DNA of 64,000 nucleotides, taken from positions 1 through 64,000 of the forward strand of contig NZ_BSSE01000006.1 in assembly GCF_030268965.1 (NCBI RefSeq), in the 5' to 3' direction. The notes beneath the pieces were generated by a model. The model ran no database searches. It was not told the DNA's origin and saw nothing but the letters and a program-made list of their open reading frames with translations. The stretch comes from Microtetraspora sp. NBRC 16547. Lineage in GTDB: Bacteria; Actinomycetota; Actinomycetes; Streptosporangiales; Streptosporangiaceae. Made by a program: the position numbers and the translations under genes. Position 1 is the stretch's first letter. The number at the start of each line of letters is the position of its first letter. Shown piece by piece: positions 51,451 to 60,436 of this stretch.

Positions 51451-52005
51451 ATGGGCAAGGTCATCTACTGGATGAACACCTCGATCGACGGCTACATCGA
51501 GGATCCTGACGGTGGCATGAACTTTATGGACCCGGCCGAGGACTTTCAGGAGGCGGCGAACGACCATGTTCGCCGGACCGCGGCGTTCCTGTTCGGGCGG
51601 CGGCTGTATGAGGCGATGGAAAAGCCCTGGACGCAGGACCTCGGCAAGGAAGGCGCCCCGGCCGTCGAGCGGGAGTTCGCCCAGTTCTACAAGGAGACGC
51701 CGCGGTACGTCTTCTCCGACACCCTCCAGACCGTCCCCGAAGGGGTCACGATCGTCCGTCGTAAGGACGCCGTGTCCGTGGTGACGCGCCTCAAGCAGGA
51801 GATCGACGGCACCCTCCAGCTCGGCGGCCCCGAGCTAGCCGTCTCCCTGCTGGACCTGATCGACGAGTTCTGGGTGTACGCACTCCCCGTGATCGTCGGG
51901 GGCGGCAAGCCGTACCTGCCCGTGAGAGAAGCACTGCGTCTGCGCCTGGTCGAGCACCGTTCCTTCGCCTCAGGAATCATGTTCCGGCGCTACGTACGAC
52001 CCTGA
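51451..52005 (+). CDS. RibD C-terminal/dihydrofolate-reductase-family protein
   Basis: 184 aa with the fold's usual start VIYWMNTSIDGYIEDPDGGM, then FLFGRRLYEAM and a GGPELAVSLLDLIDEFWVYA segment, ending with PVIVGGGKPYLP. This is the RibD C-terminal family, which includes reductases with NADPH and many of unknown substrate. GGAGGAG precedes the ATG. Confidence 0.9.
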   Translation: MGKVIYWMNTSIDGYIEDPDGGMNFMDPAEDFQEAANDHVRRTAAFLFGRRLYEAMEKPWTQDLGKEGAPAVEREFAQFYKETPRYVFSDTLQTVPEGVTIVRRKDAVSVVTRLKQEIDGTLQLGGPELAVSLLDLIDEFWVYALPVIVGGGKPYLPVREALRLRLVEHRSFASGIMFRRYVRP

Positions 52006-52129
52006 CCGACCAGGAGCGGACCCCGCGCGGGCGCACCCACGAGGGGCCCAGTGGCCGTACGCCCGTGCGCGAGGCTAGACGAAGTGGCGCCCGCGTCACT
52101 GAACCCGTGACCTTTCGGGACCACCTTGC

Positions 52130-52530
52130 ACAGGTTCGCGCGAACATGTGCGCTTTGCCGAACGGCTTGTTGGAGGTGACGATCAGCGAGGCGCGTTCAT
52201 AGCGACTGGACACCAGCTGGAAGAACACGTTGGCAGCCTCGGGCTCGAACGGGATATAGCCCACCTCGTCCACGATAGGGACGGGGATACGGGCGAGCTT
52301 GACCAGCTCCTCCTGCAGCCGGCCCACGGCGTAGGCATCGGCCAGACGGGCGTCCCGCCCAGCCCGGCCAGCAGTGCACACATCCCGGCGAACAGGTCCC
52401 CGCCCGCCCGGGAGGGCAGCATGCACGCCATCAGCCAGCGCGAGTAGCCCAAGACCATGACCAGCACCGGCGGGGTCGCGATCTGCCCGGCCCCGACCGG
52501 CACCTGCGCCGGCGCAGAGAGACTCCGTCC
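52130..52530 (-). pseudogene. IS21 relic: fused istA and istB fragments
   Basis: The first part encodes PPVLVMVLGYSRWLMACMLP, then SRAGGDLFAGMCALLAGLGG, which is the integrase core of IstA. The second part encodes ARIPVPIVDEVGYIPFEPEA and SSRYERASLIVTSNKPFG, the Walker B and sensor part of the IstB helper ATPase. The two genes' middle parts are joined and both ends are lost. It is a deletion relic. Confidence 0.85.
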
Positions 52531-52573
52531 GGAGGGGTCGTAACGATCACGAGATGTGGGCCAGATCCAGTTT

Positions 52574-53158
52574 TCACGCGTCGTCGACACAGGGCAGCAA
52601 GGTCACGATGTGTTGCTTGAGGAGCTCTAGCGGTTCCACTGACTGGCATGCCCTTGCCAGCACCATCCCGCCCTCCAGCGTCGCGAGTGCCAGTGTCGCC
52701 AGCCCTTTCGCGTTCGCGGGCTCGACGCCGTAGGAGACAAGGCCCTGTTCAAGCTCGTCCACCCACGACTCGTACGCCTCTCGGCATGCTTTCGACAGGG
52801 CATGTGAGGCCGGCACGGAATCCAGAGTGACAGTGGTGACCGGGAGTCCCTCCGAGAACCCCGACCTCTCCAGATGGGCAGCGAAATGTTCGGACATGCG
52901 GCTGATCCATTCCGCTGCCGTACGGCTGTCGCGCCGCGTCTGTCTGATCAACTCGATCGCGTCCCGGGTGGCGGCGTGCACCGCTTCGACTGCGATCTCC
53001 TCCTTGCCGCCAGGGAAGAGGAAGTAGGTCGACCCCCGGGGTGCACCGCTCTTCTCGAGGATCTGCGCGAGGCCGGTCCCGTGGTATCCCTGCCGGCACA
53101 GGAGAGCCCGCGCGCTCTCAACAATCTTGACCCGTGAGTCGGACTTCGCTCGTGCCAT
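52574..53158 (-). CDS. TetR/AcrR-family repressor (LmrA/YxaF-like)
   Basis: 194 aa. The helix-turn-helix reads KIVESARALLCRQGYHGTGL, AQILEKSGAPRGSTYFLFPG. The ligand domain with EGGMVLARACQSVEPL matches the LmrA/YxaF group. ATG 53158. It diverges from an NAD(P)-dependent epimerase 61 bases away and likely represses it. Confidence 0.9.
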   Translation of the reverse strand: MARAKSDSRVKIVESARALLCRQGYHGTGLAQILEKSGAPRGSTYFLFPGGKEEIAVEAVHAATRDAIELIRQTRRDSRTAAEWISRMSEHFAAHLERSGFSEGLPVTTVTLDSVPASHALSKACREAYESWVDELEQGLVSYGVEPANAKGLATLALATLEGGMVLARACQSVEPLELLKQHIVTLLPCVDDA

Positions 53159-53219
53159 GTGTGTACTATAGCGAACGTCATATATATACCGACCGTCATA
53201 CTTAGTTAGGAGACCCGGC
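53159..53219. promoter_or_regulatory. TetR/epimerase intergenic operator
   Basis: The direct repeat GAACGTCATATA / GACCGTCATACT (about 53173-53208) and the self-complementary TATATATA form an AT-rich patch between two divergent genes. This fits an operator for the TetR protein. GGAGA precedes the epimerase start. Confidence 0.5.
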
Positions 53220-54161
53220 ATGGCAACGGTCTTCGTCACCGGCGGCTCTGGCTTCATCGGAGGCCGCCTCATTTCCCGCCTGGTCAGCGAGGGGCACTCG
53301 GTCAAGGCGCTCGCTCGCAGCGATCTGGCCGCGCGGAAGGTGACCACACTCGGAGCGCGCCCTGTGCGGGGGGATCTCGATGATCTGGGCAGCGCGGCGG
53401 AGGGCTGTGACTGGGCCTTTCACGCCGCTGCGCAAACCCCAGGAACGGCTGACCGGCAGGCCTTCATCCGCGCCAATGTCGAGGGCACCCGTAATGTCCT
53501 GGAAGCAACAAGAAAGGCCGGTGTCAGTCGCTTCATCCACGTCGGAACAGAAGCGGCTCTCCGCGCAGGCGACCCGCTCATCAACGTCGACGAAACCGCG
53601 CCCTTACGACCCGATTCGCGTTCGCCGTACGCGGCGACCAAGGCGATGGCGGAGCAACTCGTCCGTGATGCCGGAGGCATCGTCATCAGGCCGTGTCTTG
53701 TCTGGGGTCCGGGAGACACCACGGCGCTGCCCCAGTTCATGGCAGCGGTGCGAAGCGGGAAGTTCGCGTGGATCGACCACGGCTCGCGGCTCACTGAGAC
53801 GACGCACGTCGACAACGTCGTTGAGGGCCTGGTCCGTGGCGCGGAAAAGGGCCGCTCAGGCGAGGCCTACTTTGTCACTGACGGCTCGCCTCTCGTTTTC
53901 CGGGAGTTTTTGACTGACCTGCTCGCCACGCAGAACCTCACGCCGCCTGCCCGCTCCATCCCCTACGGCGTGGCTTCGCGGATCACGAGCGTCCTGGAAA
54001 GGGTGTGGTTGAGGGGCACGCCCCCGCTGGACTACATGTCACTGTGGCTGACCGGGCTGGAGTGCACCATCGATATAACCAAGGCCCGCGCGGAGCTGGG
54101 CTACGCGCCCATCCGTACGCAGGCGGAGGGCTTGGCCGAACTCCGCACCCCCATTGCATGA
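53220..54161 (+). CDS. NAD(P)-dependent epimerase/dehydratase (extended SDR)
   Basis: 313 aa. The N-terminus has VFVTGGSGFIGGRL for the dinucleotide, and YAATKAMAEQLV (near residue 140) holds the catalytic YxxxK. The C-terminal part is LWLTGLECTIDITKARAELG, as in 3-beta-HSD-like epimerases. Substrate unknown. Divergent from its likely TetR repressor. Confidence 0.9.
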   Translation: MATVFVTGGSGFIGGRLISRLVSEGHSVKALARSDLAARKVTTLGARPVRGDLDDLGSAAEGCDWAFHAAAQTPGTADRQAFIRANVEGTRNVLEATRKAGVSRFIHVGTEAALRAGDPLINVDETAPLRPDSRSPYAATKAMAEQLVRDAGGIVIRPCLVWGPGDTTALPQFMAAVRSGKFAWIDHGSRLTETTHVDNVVEGLVRGAEKGRSGEAYFVTDGSPLVFREFLTDLLATQNLTPPARSIPYGVASRITSVLERVWLRGTPPLDYMSLWLTGLECTIDITKARAELGYAPIRTQAEGLAELRTPIA

Positions 54162-54493
54162 CGACCATCGTTCGGTTCTGTTCACGACCGTCGCCCCTCG
54201 GTCGGTCAACCAGAATTCGCCTCGCTGGACACTGGGGCCAACACGTCTCGGCATCGCGGATGAAAAGTGTGCTTTATCGGGAAAATGTTGATATCGGATC
54301 GCTGGGATTCGCATCCGACGTGGCCGCCGCATGCGGGGGAGAATGCGTTCGGCGCTGAGATGAGAAAGAATGCGTCCGGTGCGGAGATTCGCTCAGGCGA
54401 CGACTCCGGGTGGCGCGGTCAAGGCGCCGGCTGTCGAATGGTCATCGATCCTCGCGTGAGCGGATTTCGCTTTGCGAATTCCGAAAGGAAGCC
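54162..54493. other. Lower-GC intergenic stretch
   Basis: The region is noticeably richer in A and T than its neighbours (for example GAAAATGTTGATATCGGATC). No gene pattern is seen. GAAAGGAAGCC at its end is the ribosome binding site of the next gene. Confidence 0.35.
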
Positions 54494-55057
54494 ATGCGGA
54501 ACAGACTTGTCCCGTCCAACCCTGTCGGCCGCGTCGGCTTCGTCGCCATTGGGGTGGCCGTGCTCCTCGCCGGTTGCGACTCCGGCAGAGCGCCGACGCA
54601 GCATGTCGGCACCGTATCGAGTGGCCTCCCGTTGACCCCCATCCCATCCCCTGCGTCCCCCGCCCCATCCCAGGCATTTCCCAGCCCATCTCAGGTCTCC
54701 CCGAGTCGGCCTGTGGCATCCAAGAGGACCAACCTTGCGGCGTGTGCCGACGCGGACTGCGAAGTAGAGGTCCGGCCGGGTGACCGGCTGAAGATCAACA
54801 GTCGATTCGGTGTCGATGCGATCACCGTCAATTCCGTGAGTACCGAAGAGGTCAGACTGCGAATCGAAGGCACATCGGGCGGGTTGGACGTCGAAGGGGA
54901 GAACACCAGTGTCCAAGGGTCCTGCACCAACGGGCGCTGTCGTGATGAGGGAGAAATGTCGCTGACCACGGACATGCCAGGCCGCATCAACAAAGTCCGG
55001 TTGCGTCTGGTGAAATCGGACTTCTCGCATGCCGTTCTGATGCTCACGCCGGCATAG
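54494..55057 (+). CDS. Small lipoprotein
   Basis: 187 aa. Signal peptide VGFVAIGVAVLLAGC contains a lipobox LLAGC. A Pro/Ser linker (PSPASPAPSQAFPSPSQVSP) follows, then a beta-rich domain with the cysteine pairs AACADADCEVEVRPGD and GSCTNGRCRDEG. GGAAG precedes ATG 54494. The family is not recognised. It is likely anchored at the outer face of the membrane. Confidence 0.8.
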   Translation: MRNRLVPSNPVGRVGFVAIGVAVLLAGCDSGRAPTQHVGTVSSGLPLTPIPSPASPAPSQAFPSPSQVSPSRPVASKRTNLAACADADCEVEVRPGDRLKINSRFGVDAITVNSVSTEEVRLRIEGTSGGLDVEGENTSVQGSCTNGRCRDEGEMSLTTDMPGRINKVRLRLVKSDFSHAVLMLTPA

Positions 55058-55228
55058 ATGCCAAAGGAAGGCGAGGCGCAGTTGGCCTTGGTTTCGCCGC
55101 GCGAGGCCTGCTTCGTGTTGCCGACATCGACGCAGCTACTCCCCAGTGGTCACCAACCGCTCGATATCGGCACAGAGGGGAGGCGCGGATGGCATGCTAG
55201 ACGGACGGCGATCATAAGGAGACCAGCG

Positions 55229-55528
55229 GTGACCCACCCTCTCGGCACGCCGCCCGCGCCCCAGCGGACCCCTCTCGGCGCAGAGGAGAAGGTCCGGGCC
55301 GAAGCGGGCTTCGTTCCCCTCGTCGCCGAGCACCTCGCCGCCAGTGGTCGGTTCAGGGTGAGCGCCGACACCCCGGAGCTGGTGGAGCTGTTCCAGAGGG
55401 TCGCTCGCAGGGTGGGTGACATGCTGCAGCGGCCTGTGGTCAGCTATGCCAATGGCAGGTACATGGTGATCACCTTCGGCCAGGAGGAGGCCTCGTCCGT
55501 GGCCGTTGTCACTCAGTCGGATCGCTAG
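55229..55528 (+). CDS. Small hypothetical protein
   Basis: 99 aa from GTG 55229, with AAGGAG nine bases upstream. The segment ELVELFQRVARRVGDMLQRP followed by VVSYANGRYMVITFGQEEA suggests a helix then a beta hairpin. I do not recognise a family. The longer frame from 55058 has no ribosome binding site. Confidence 0.65.
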   Translation: MTHPLGTPPAPQRTPLGAEEKVRAEAGFVPLVAEHLAASGRFRVSADTPELVELFQRVARRVGDMLQRPVVSYANGRYMVITFGQEEASSVAVVTQSDR

Positions 55529-55548
55529 GCTCACGTGACTGGTACCGG

Positions 55549-56745
55549 TCACACCGCGGCGTGCGAGACAGGCAGCCCAAGCAACGAGCGCTTGACTTCG
55601 ATCCAGGCCCGGAGTTCATCTGCCAGGACTGTGGAGGAGATAGAGCGTAGGCAGGGCTGGATGGCGTGAATCTGGTTGCGCAGGCGGCGGGATAACCGAA
55701 CGTCGGCTGGATCGAGAGGCCGATCGGTGCAAAGGCGTGCGCCATTTGTCAGGGTCGTCGTCGCCGCAAGCCAACGCTCTACCGCCGCATCCATCGTCGG
55801 TAACTTGTCCGCCACGCTTAAGTCCCGGACCTCGGCGAGTGCAATGATCAAGTTCACGGCTGCCTCGTCCGCGGCGTCGACACCTCGTTCTGCCGCATGG
55901 TGGTCGAGGACGATGCGGAGTCGCCGCCATCGTGCGTTCTCTGCGGGAGTTCCTCCAGTACGCTGTGCGACCACGCTTCGAAGACAGGCCCACCAATCCG
56001 TTCTCTGGGGTTCCTTGGGTTCGCGCTTGTCCAGCCAGGTGACCAGTTCGGGTTCGGACAGGGTCAGCACGTGGTCGGCGTAGCCCCTGAATGCCTGCTC
56101 ACGTCCTTGGAAGGACCGCCACGCATACCGGCCTCCTGGCCCGAGCATCTTGAGCACCGTTCCGGGCGGTTCATCCCACTCGTCAGGGTCCGACACCGCG
56201 ATGAGCCCCATCTTCGATGTGGGCTCCCAGTAATCGACACAGCCCTCGTTGTAGGAGGGGCGCTCCTGCAGCGTGAACCCGCGCGCCTGTACGGCATCGT
56301 GCAGTTCACCGAAGTCGAGCCGAGGCCGGAAACCGCCATAGCGGTCCACGAGGGCGGCCTCGACCTCGTCACCACTGGTAAGCCAGGGCAGCCGGTGGGT
56401 CTGGGCTCCGAAGTAGATGACCGCCCACTTGTCCTGTGGGCGGTCCCGCCACCAGCCGAACTCGACCAGACCGAAGTCGGAAATCATCCCCGACGGCGCC
56501 TCGAACGTGTGGTCGCGCCCGAGCACCTCCTCGACGTCTGCCAGTTCGCTGGTGTGGTCAACGCCCAGCACTGTGCCGGTGATCATCAGATCGGCAAAGA
56601 AGTCCAGGTCACCCACCGATTCATTGTCCGCCGCGAGTCCCACGGACGCATCCGAATATCGGCGAGCCAGCACATTTGCCTCGACAGCGCCTCGCACTAT
56701 CTCGCCCGGCGAACGATCAAGGGTGATTACCCGGCGAGTGTCCAT
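55549..56745 (-). CDS. Hypothetical protein with immunity-protein-like N-terminus
   Basis: 398 aa. Residues 45-115 (DFFADLMITGTVLGVDHTSE, VLGRDHTFEAPSGMISDFGL, VEFGWWRD) resemble the 'VLG ... YGLVEF' module found in proteins near polymorphic toxins of actinobacteria. The C-terminal half is helical with a LRSVVAQRTGGTPAENARWR segment. No toxin lies next to it. It is a single cytosolic protein. The functional idea is weak inference. Confidence 0.5.
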   Translation of the reverse strand: MDTRRVITLDRSPGEIVRGAVEANVLARRYSDASVGLAADNESVGDLDFFADLMITGTVLGVDHTSELADVEEVLGRDHTFEAPSGMISDFGLVEFGWWRDRPQDKWAVIYFGAQTHRLPWLTSGDEVEAALVDRYGGFRPRLDFGELHDAVQARGFTLQERPSYNEGCVDYWEPTSKMGLIAVSDPDEWDEPPGTVLKMLGPGGRYAWRSFQGREQAFRGYADHVLTLSEPELVTWLDKREPKEPQRTDWWACLRSVVAQRTGGTPAENARWRRLRIVLDHHAAERGVDAADEAAVNLIIALAEVRDLSVADKLPTMDAAVERWLAATTTLTNGARLCTDRPLDPADVRLSRRLRNQIHAIQPCLRSISSTVLADELRAWIEVKRSLLGLPVSHAAV

Positions 56746-56757
56746 CTCGCCGGGCAA

Positions 56758-57000
56758 CTACCCCCGCCAGCGCAGCGTGGATGTTGGCCGGAAGCATGAG
56801 CATGAACAGCAGCGCCAGGCAGATCCCGGCTGCTCGCCGGGTGGTCGGGAGCACGAGGCCCATAGCGCCGGCCAGCGGGAGCGCCCAGTCCCATAGGGAA
56901 CCCCGGCCCGGGATATCGCGGCCGCAGTCGCGATGCCACAAGACCATGAGCGGCCCCAAGGTGTGGTTTGCCTCACCTTTTTCTGGGATGTCCTGGTCAT
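56758..57000 (-). pseudogene. DoxX-family membrane protein fragment
   Basis: The minus strand reads SLWDWALPLAGAMGLVLPTT, RRAAGICLALLFMLMLPANI and HAALAGV, which is the conserved end of small DoxX membrane proteins (GxxLLLPxTRRxAGxxLxxxxxxxFPANI). The N-terminal helices are gone. It sits between the hypothetical gene and the next two-component system. Confidence 0.65.
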
Positions 57001-57034
57001 GTCGTCGAGCCGTACCGCTCTCTACGGTTGACGC

Positions 57035-58261
57035 ATGACCACTCCCTGGGACCGGATCCGCGGCCACTGGTCGACGCGGACCTGGCTCCGTACCATCCAC
57101 GTGACGGCGGGCGTCCCGATCGCGCTCATCTCGATGGCAGCGATCTTGGGGCTGGTCGCGCTGTCGATCGTCCTGGTGTGGACGGTCGTCGTCCCCTTGG
57201 TCGCGCTGCTGATCCTCACCCGGATCGTTCCGCTGCTCACCTGGCTGCAGCGCTCCCGGTTTGCCGCCTTCCTCGACCAGGGCATCCCCCCGCTACCGCG
57301 TCTCCCTCGGGACGAGAGCCCGCTCAGACGACTTTTCCTGCAGGCGCGATCGGGCAGGCTGTGGCGGCAGATCGCCTATCACCTGGCGATCGGGCCGCTG
57401 ATCGGCGCGGTGGGCTTCCTCGGCGGGGTCGTGGCGTGGTCGGCGTGCCTGGTCGCAGCCATCATCACCGTGCAACTCCTGATGGCAGGAGGCGGCTGGA
57501 CCACCGCCCTGCCCGCAGCGGGCGCGCTCGCGCTGTTCGTGGTGGTGCCCTGGCTGCTTCAAGGGATCAGCGCGCTCGACACGGTCGCGGCGCGGGCGCT
57601 GCTCGGTCCCAGCGTGAAGGACGAGCTGGTCAGGCGGGTGGAGACGCTGCGGGAGAGCCGGGCCGAGGTGGTCGAGGCCGCCGACGCGGAACGCCGCCGG
57701 ATCGAACGCGACCTGCACGACGGCACGCAGCAGCGGCTCGTGTCGCTCGCCCTCAACCTCGGCATGGCCCGCACCGCCTTCACCGACCTGCCCGAGCCCG
57801 CTCGCCAGGTGATCGTGCGCTCGCACGAGGAGGCCAAGCAGGCGTTGAAGGAACTGCGCGACGTCGTGCAGGGGTTGCACCCGGCCGTGCTCAACGACCA
57901 GGGCCTGGACGCGGCGTTGTCCGGCCTCGCGGCGCGCGCCCCCTTCCCCGTACGGCTCAGCGTCGACGTGCCGGAACGCGCCTCTCCCGTGATCGAGGCG
58001 GTGGCGTTCTTCGTCGTCTCCGAAGCACTCACCAACATCGCCAAGCACGCGCGGGCCTCCGGGGCCGAGGTCTCCGTGCGCCGCGACGGCGATGTGCTCC
58101 GCCTCGTCATACGCGACGACGGCCGTGGGGGCGCCGACCCCTCCAAGGGGTCGGGCCTGAGCGGCCTCGCGCAGCGGACCGGATCGGTGGACGGGACCCT
58201 GCGCATCGAGAGCCCGAGCGGCGGTCCGACGACGATAGAGGTGGAACTGCCGTGCGCGTAG
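57035..58261 (+). CDS. Sensor histidine kinase (HisKA_3 type)
   Basis: 408 aa with four to five membrane helices in the first 210 residues. The dimerisation box RRRIERDLHDGTQQRLVSLA holds the phospho-accepting His at about residue 228. The ATPase domain shows LTNIAKHARASGAEV and IRDDGRGGADPSKGSGLSGL. Its end overlaps the GTG of the regulator by ten bases. It forms one unit with the regulator and, probably, the small surface protein after it. Confidence 0.92.
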   Translation: MTTPWDRIRGHWSTRTWLRTIHVTAGVPIALISMAAILGLVALSIVLVWTVVVPLVALLILTRIVPLLTWLQRSRFAAFLDQGIPPLPRLPRDESPLRRLFLQARSGRLWRQIAYHLAIGPLIGAVGFLGGVVAWSACLVAAIITVQLLMAGGGWTTALPAAGALALFVVVPWLLQGISALDTVAARALLGPSVKDELVRRVETLRESRAEVVEAADAERRRIERDLHDGTQQRLVSLALNLGMARTAFTDLPEPARQVIVRSHEEAKQALKELRDVVQGLHPAVLNDQGLDAALSGLAARAPFPVRLSVDVPERASPVIEAVAFFVVSEALTNIAKHARASGAEVSVRRDGDVLRLVIRDDGRGGADPSKGSGLSGLAQRTGSVDGTLRIESPSGGPTTIEVELPCA

Positions 58262-58893
58262 TACTCGCCGAGGACTCCATCCTCCTCCGGGAGGGCCTGG
58301 TCTGGGTCCTCGGGTCCGCCGGCATCGAGGTCGTGGCCGCGGTGGCCGACGCCGAAGGGCTGCTGCGGGCGGTCGACGAACACGAGCCCGAGCTCGTCGT
58401 CACCGATGTGCGGATGCCGCCGTCGCACACCGACGAGGGCCTGCGCGCGGCGCTGCTGCTGCGGCACCGGCAGCCGGAGCTGCCGATCCTCGTGCTCTCG
58501 CAGTACGTCGAGGAACGCTACGCGACCCGGTTGTTGTCGATGGCGACGTCCGGCATCGGATATCTGCTCAAGGATCGGGTGGCCGACGTCGCCGAGTTTC
58601 TGGACTCGCTGCGGCGGGTCGCCGCGGGCGGCACGGCGCTGGATCCCGAGGTGGTCGCCCAGCTGCTGCTGCGCCGGCACAGCGATCCGCTGGACCTGCT
58701 GACCCGCAGGGAGTACGAGGTGCTCGCGCTGATCGCGGAGGGGCGGTCCAACGCCGGCATCGCCGAGGCCCTCGTGGTCTCCGAGAGCGCGGTCGGCAAG
58801 CACATCAACAACATCTTCGCCAAGCTCGGGCTCTCCGGCGCCGAGAAGGATCACCGGCGGGTGCTGGCCGTACTGCGATTCCTGAAGATCTGA
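58252..58893 (+). CDS. NarL/LuxR-family response regulator
   Basis: 213 aa. Receiver domain VVLAEDSILLREGLVWVLGS with Asp52 in LVVTDVRMPP, and a LuxR helix-turn-helix (LTRREYEVLALIAEGRSNAG, EALVVSESAVGKHINNIFAK). GTG 58252 was chosen because it lies inside the kinase end. The far longer frame upstream is a shadow. Confidence 0.93.
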   Translation: MRVVLAEDSILLREGLVWVLGSAGIEVVAAVADAEGLLRAVDEHEPELVVTDVRMPPSHTDEGLRAALLLRHRQPELPILVLSQYVEERYATRLLSMATSGIGYLLKDRVADVAEFLDSLRRVAAGGTALDPEVVAQLLLRRHSDPLDLLTRREYEVLALIAEGRSNAGIAEALVVSESAVGKHINNIFAKLGLSGAEKDHRRVLAVLRFLKI

Positions 58894-58901
58894 GAGGCGA
58901 C

Positions 58902-59438
58902 ATGATGCGAAGAGCGGTGCGGACCAGGTGGATCGCCGCCGGCGCGGCGCTGACCGTGTCCGCGGTGGTGGCGATGGCGTTGGCGGCGTGGTCGGAGATC
59001 CGCGTTCCCCACAGCTACGACTTCTCCTTCCCCGGCTCCTACCAGTCGTCGGTCCTCGATCAGAAGGGGACCGAGACGAGGACCATGACGTACGCCGTCA
59101 CCACGCCCCAGATCATCGTGGACGTGCGGGGAACGGTCGGCGTGCGGGTCGCTCCTGGCGTCCCCGGACGCCTCTCCGTCAAGCGGGAGACCACCTGGCG
59201 CGGCGGGCCGCCCTCGATGAGCGAGACCTGGGAGCACGGGAAGACGCTGCGCGCCGAGGTGAGCTGTCCGAGGGACCTGGGGCGGACGGACCCCGACTGC
59301 CGCACCGACTACACCCTGAGCGTGCCGCCCGGCGTCGACGTGCTGGTGACGACACCCGACTGGACCATGCCGTGCCCGCCAGCCGCGGCCGAGGTGACCT
59401 GCGGCCCCGCGTCACGCGACCCGCGCCCGGCATCCTGA
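58902..59438 (+). CDS. Membrane-anchored protein (DUF4097-like beta domain)
   Basis: 178 aa with one N-terminal helix (IAAGAALTVSAVVAMALAAW). The rest is beta-rich, with VTTPQIIVDVRGTVGVRVAP and TDYTLSVPPGVDVLVTT; the latter resembles adhesin-like DUF4097 repeats. It starts eight bases after the response regulator, with GAGGCGAC in front, so it probably belongs to that operon and may be its output or a sensor of it. Confidence 0.7.
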   Translation: MMRRAVRTRWIAAGAALTVSAVVAMALAAWSEIRVPHSYDFSFPGSYQSSVLDQKGTETRTMTYAVTTPQIIVDVRGTVGVRVAPGVPGRLSVKRETTWRGGPPSMSETWEHGKTLRAEVSCPRDLGRTDPDCRTDYTLSVPPGVDVLVTTPDWTMPCPPAAAEVTCGPASRDPRPAS

Positions 59439-59840
59439 GCCGTCCATCCATCTGGCCGAGATCGGCTGATCCGAGGGCTGCGACCAGCGTCGTACGGCGC
59501 TGATCGGCGGTCGGGCCTGAGACGGGGCGCGCCTGAACGAGTTCGCCCAGTTCATGGTCGAGATCGAGGGGCAGATCCGCTGACCACAGGCATCCGACGC
59601 GCCGTCTGGTCAGGGGCCTCGACCCGGCGGCGCGCCCCTCACCCGCCACCGGCGGATCCATCACCTTCCGGCGTCGATGGCGGCGGAAGGCGCGTTCACT
59701 GCGAGGCGCACCGGCTGCCGAAGACCTCAAGTCAGGCGGGTACTTCCGCCGTCACCAGGAACAACAGGGCCGTGGCAAGGAAGGGGCCGGAGGCTAACGT
59801 CTCGATCCATTGGGCGGCATCGCCGTCGAGATAGCCGGCG
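59439..59840. other. Intergenic stretch with a minus-strand remnant
   Basis: At the right end the minus strand reads AAQWIETLASGPFLATALLF, LVTAEVPA and then stops at 59732. This may be the end of a small membrane protein that once followed the MarR gene. The rest holds no gene. Confidence 0.35.
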
Positions 59841-60296
59841 TCACAGTGCGTTGCGCAGCGCCTGGACGATGCCGGCGAGCTGGGGGTCGGCGCCTGTGGC
59901 GTCGAACTCGGAGGCGAGCGCCTCGGCGTAGGTGCCGCGTGCTGCGTTGTAGCGCTCGCGGCCCTCGCCGGTGATGACTGCGTAGACACCTCTCCCGTCG
60001 GCAAGGCAGACGTCTCGGTACGCGAAGCCGACCGCGTCGAGCCGACCGACCAGGCGGGTCACCGAGCTCTGGTTGAGCCCGATTCGGTCGGCCAGCTCTT
60101 GCATACGCAGTTCGCCGTCGTCGGCCTGGGCAAGGTCCGCCAGCGCGCGGTATTCGGAGAGTCCGATGCCGTGTGCGCGCTGGAGGCTCTGGGTCAGCCT
60201 GCGTTCCACCCGTGCGTGCAGGGCCAGAACCTTGCTCCAGACGGCCTGGTCGGAGGAGGCGGACGGGGCGTCAGCGCTCAAGTTTGTCTGCGCCAT
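59841..60296 (-). CDS. MarR-family regulator
   Basis: 151 aa from ATG 60296. The winged helix is GELRMQELADRIGLNQSSVT, RLVGRLDAVGFAYRDVCLAD. It diverges from the two SMR transporter genes. The intergenic DNA carries two copies of a TGTACATGCA motif, so the protein most likely represses the transporters and itself until an amphipathic cation binds. Confidence 0.9.
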   Translation of the reverse strand: MAQTNLSADAPSASSDQAVWSKVLALHARVERRLTQSLQRAHGIGLSEYRALADLAQADDGELRMQELADRIGLNQSSVTRLVGRLDAVGFAYRDVCLADGRGVYAVITGEGRERYNAARGTYAEALASEFDATGADPQLAGIVQALRNAL

Positions 60297-60337
60297 GGTT
60301 CGAGTAGTCCTCCCGCAGTCGGTGCGCTTGACAACAA

Positions 60338-60420
60338 GATACATGTACATGCAAGCTCTTGCTCGCCACCCCTTCTCAGCTCGAGGCGAAGCATGGCTAT
60401 TTATATGCATGTACAAGCAA
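60338..60420. promoter_or_regulatory. MarR operators, two inverted sites
   Basis: Plus-strand ATACATGTACATGCAAGC and, about 60 bases away, minus-strand GCTTGTACATGCATATAA share the core GTACATGCA in opposite orientation. They lie between the MarR gene and the first SMR gene and are clearly AT-richer than the flanks. Confidence 0.65.
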
Positions 60421-60436
60421 TCTTTGGAGGCTCTTC

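Noticed and set aside
56968-58251. Open frame continuous with the front of the response regulator
   Set aside because: It is the wrong frame of the histidine kinase gene. The regulator starts at GTG 58252.
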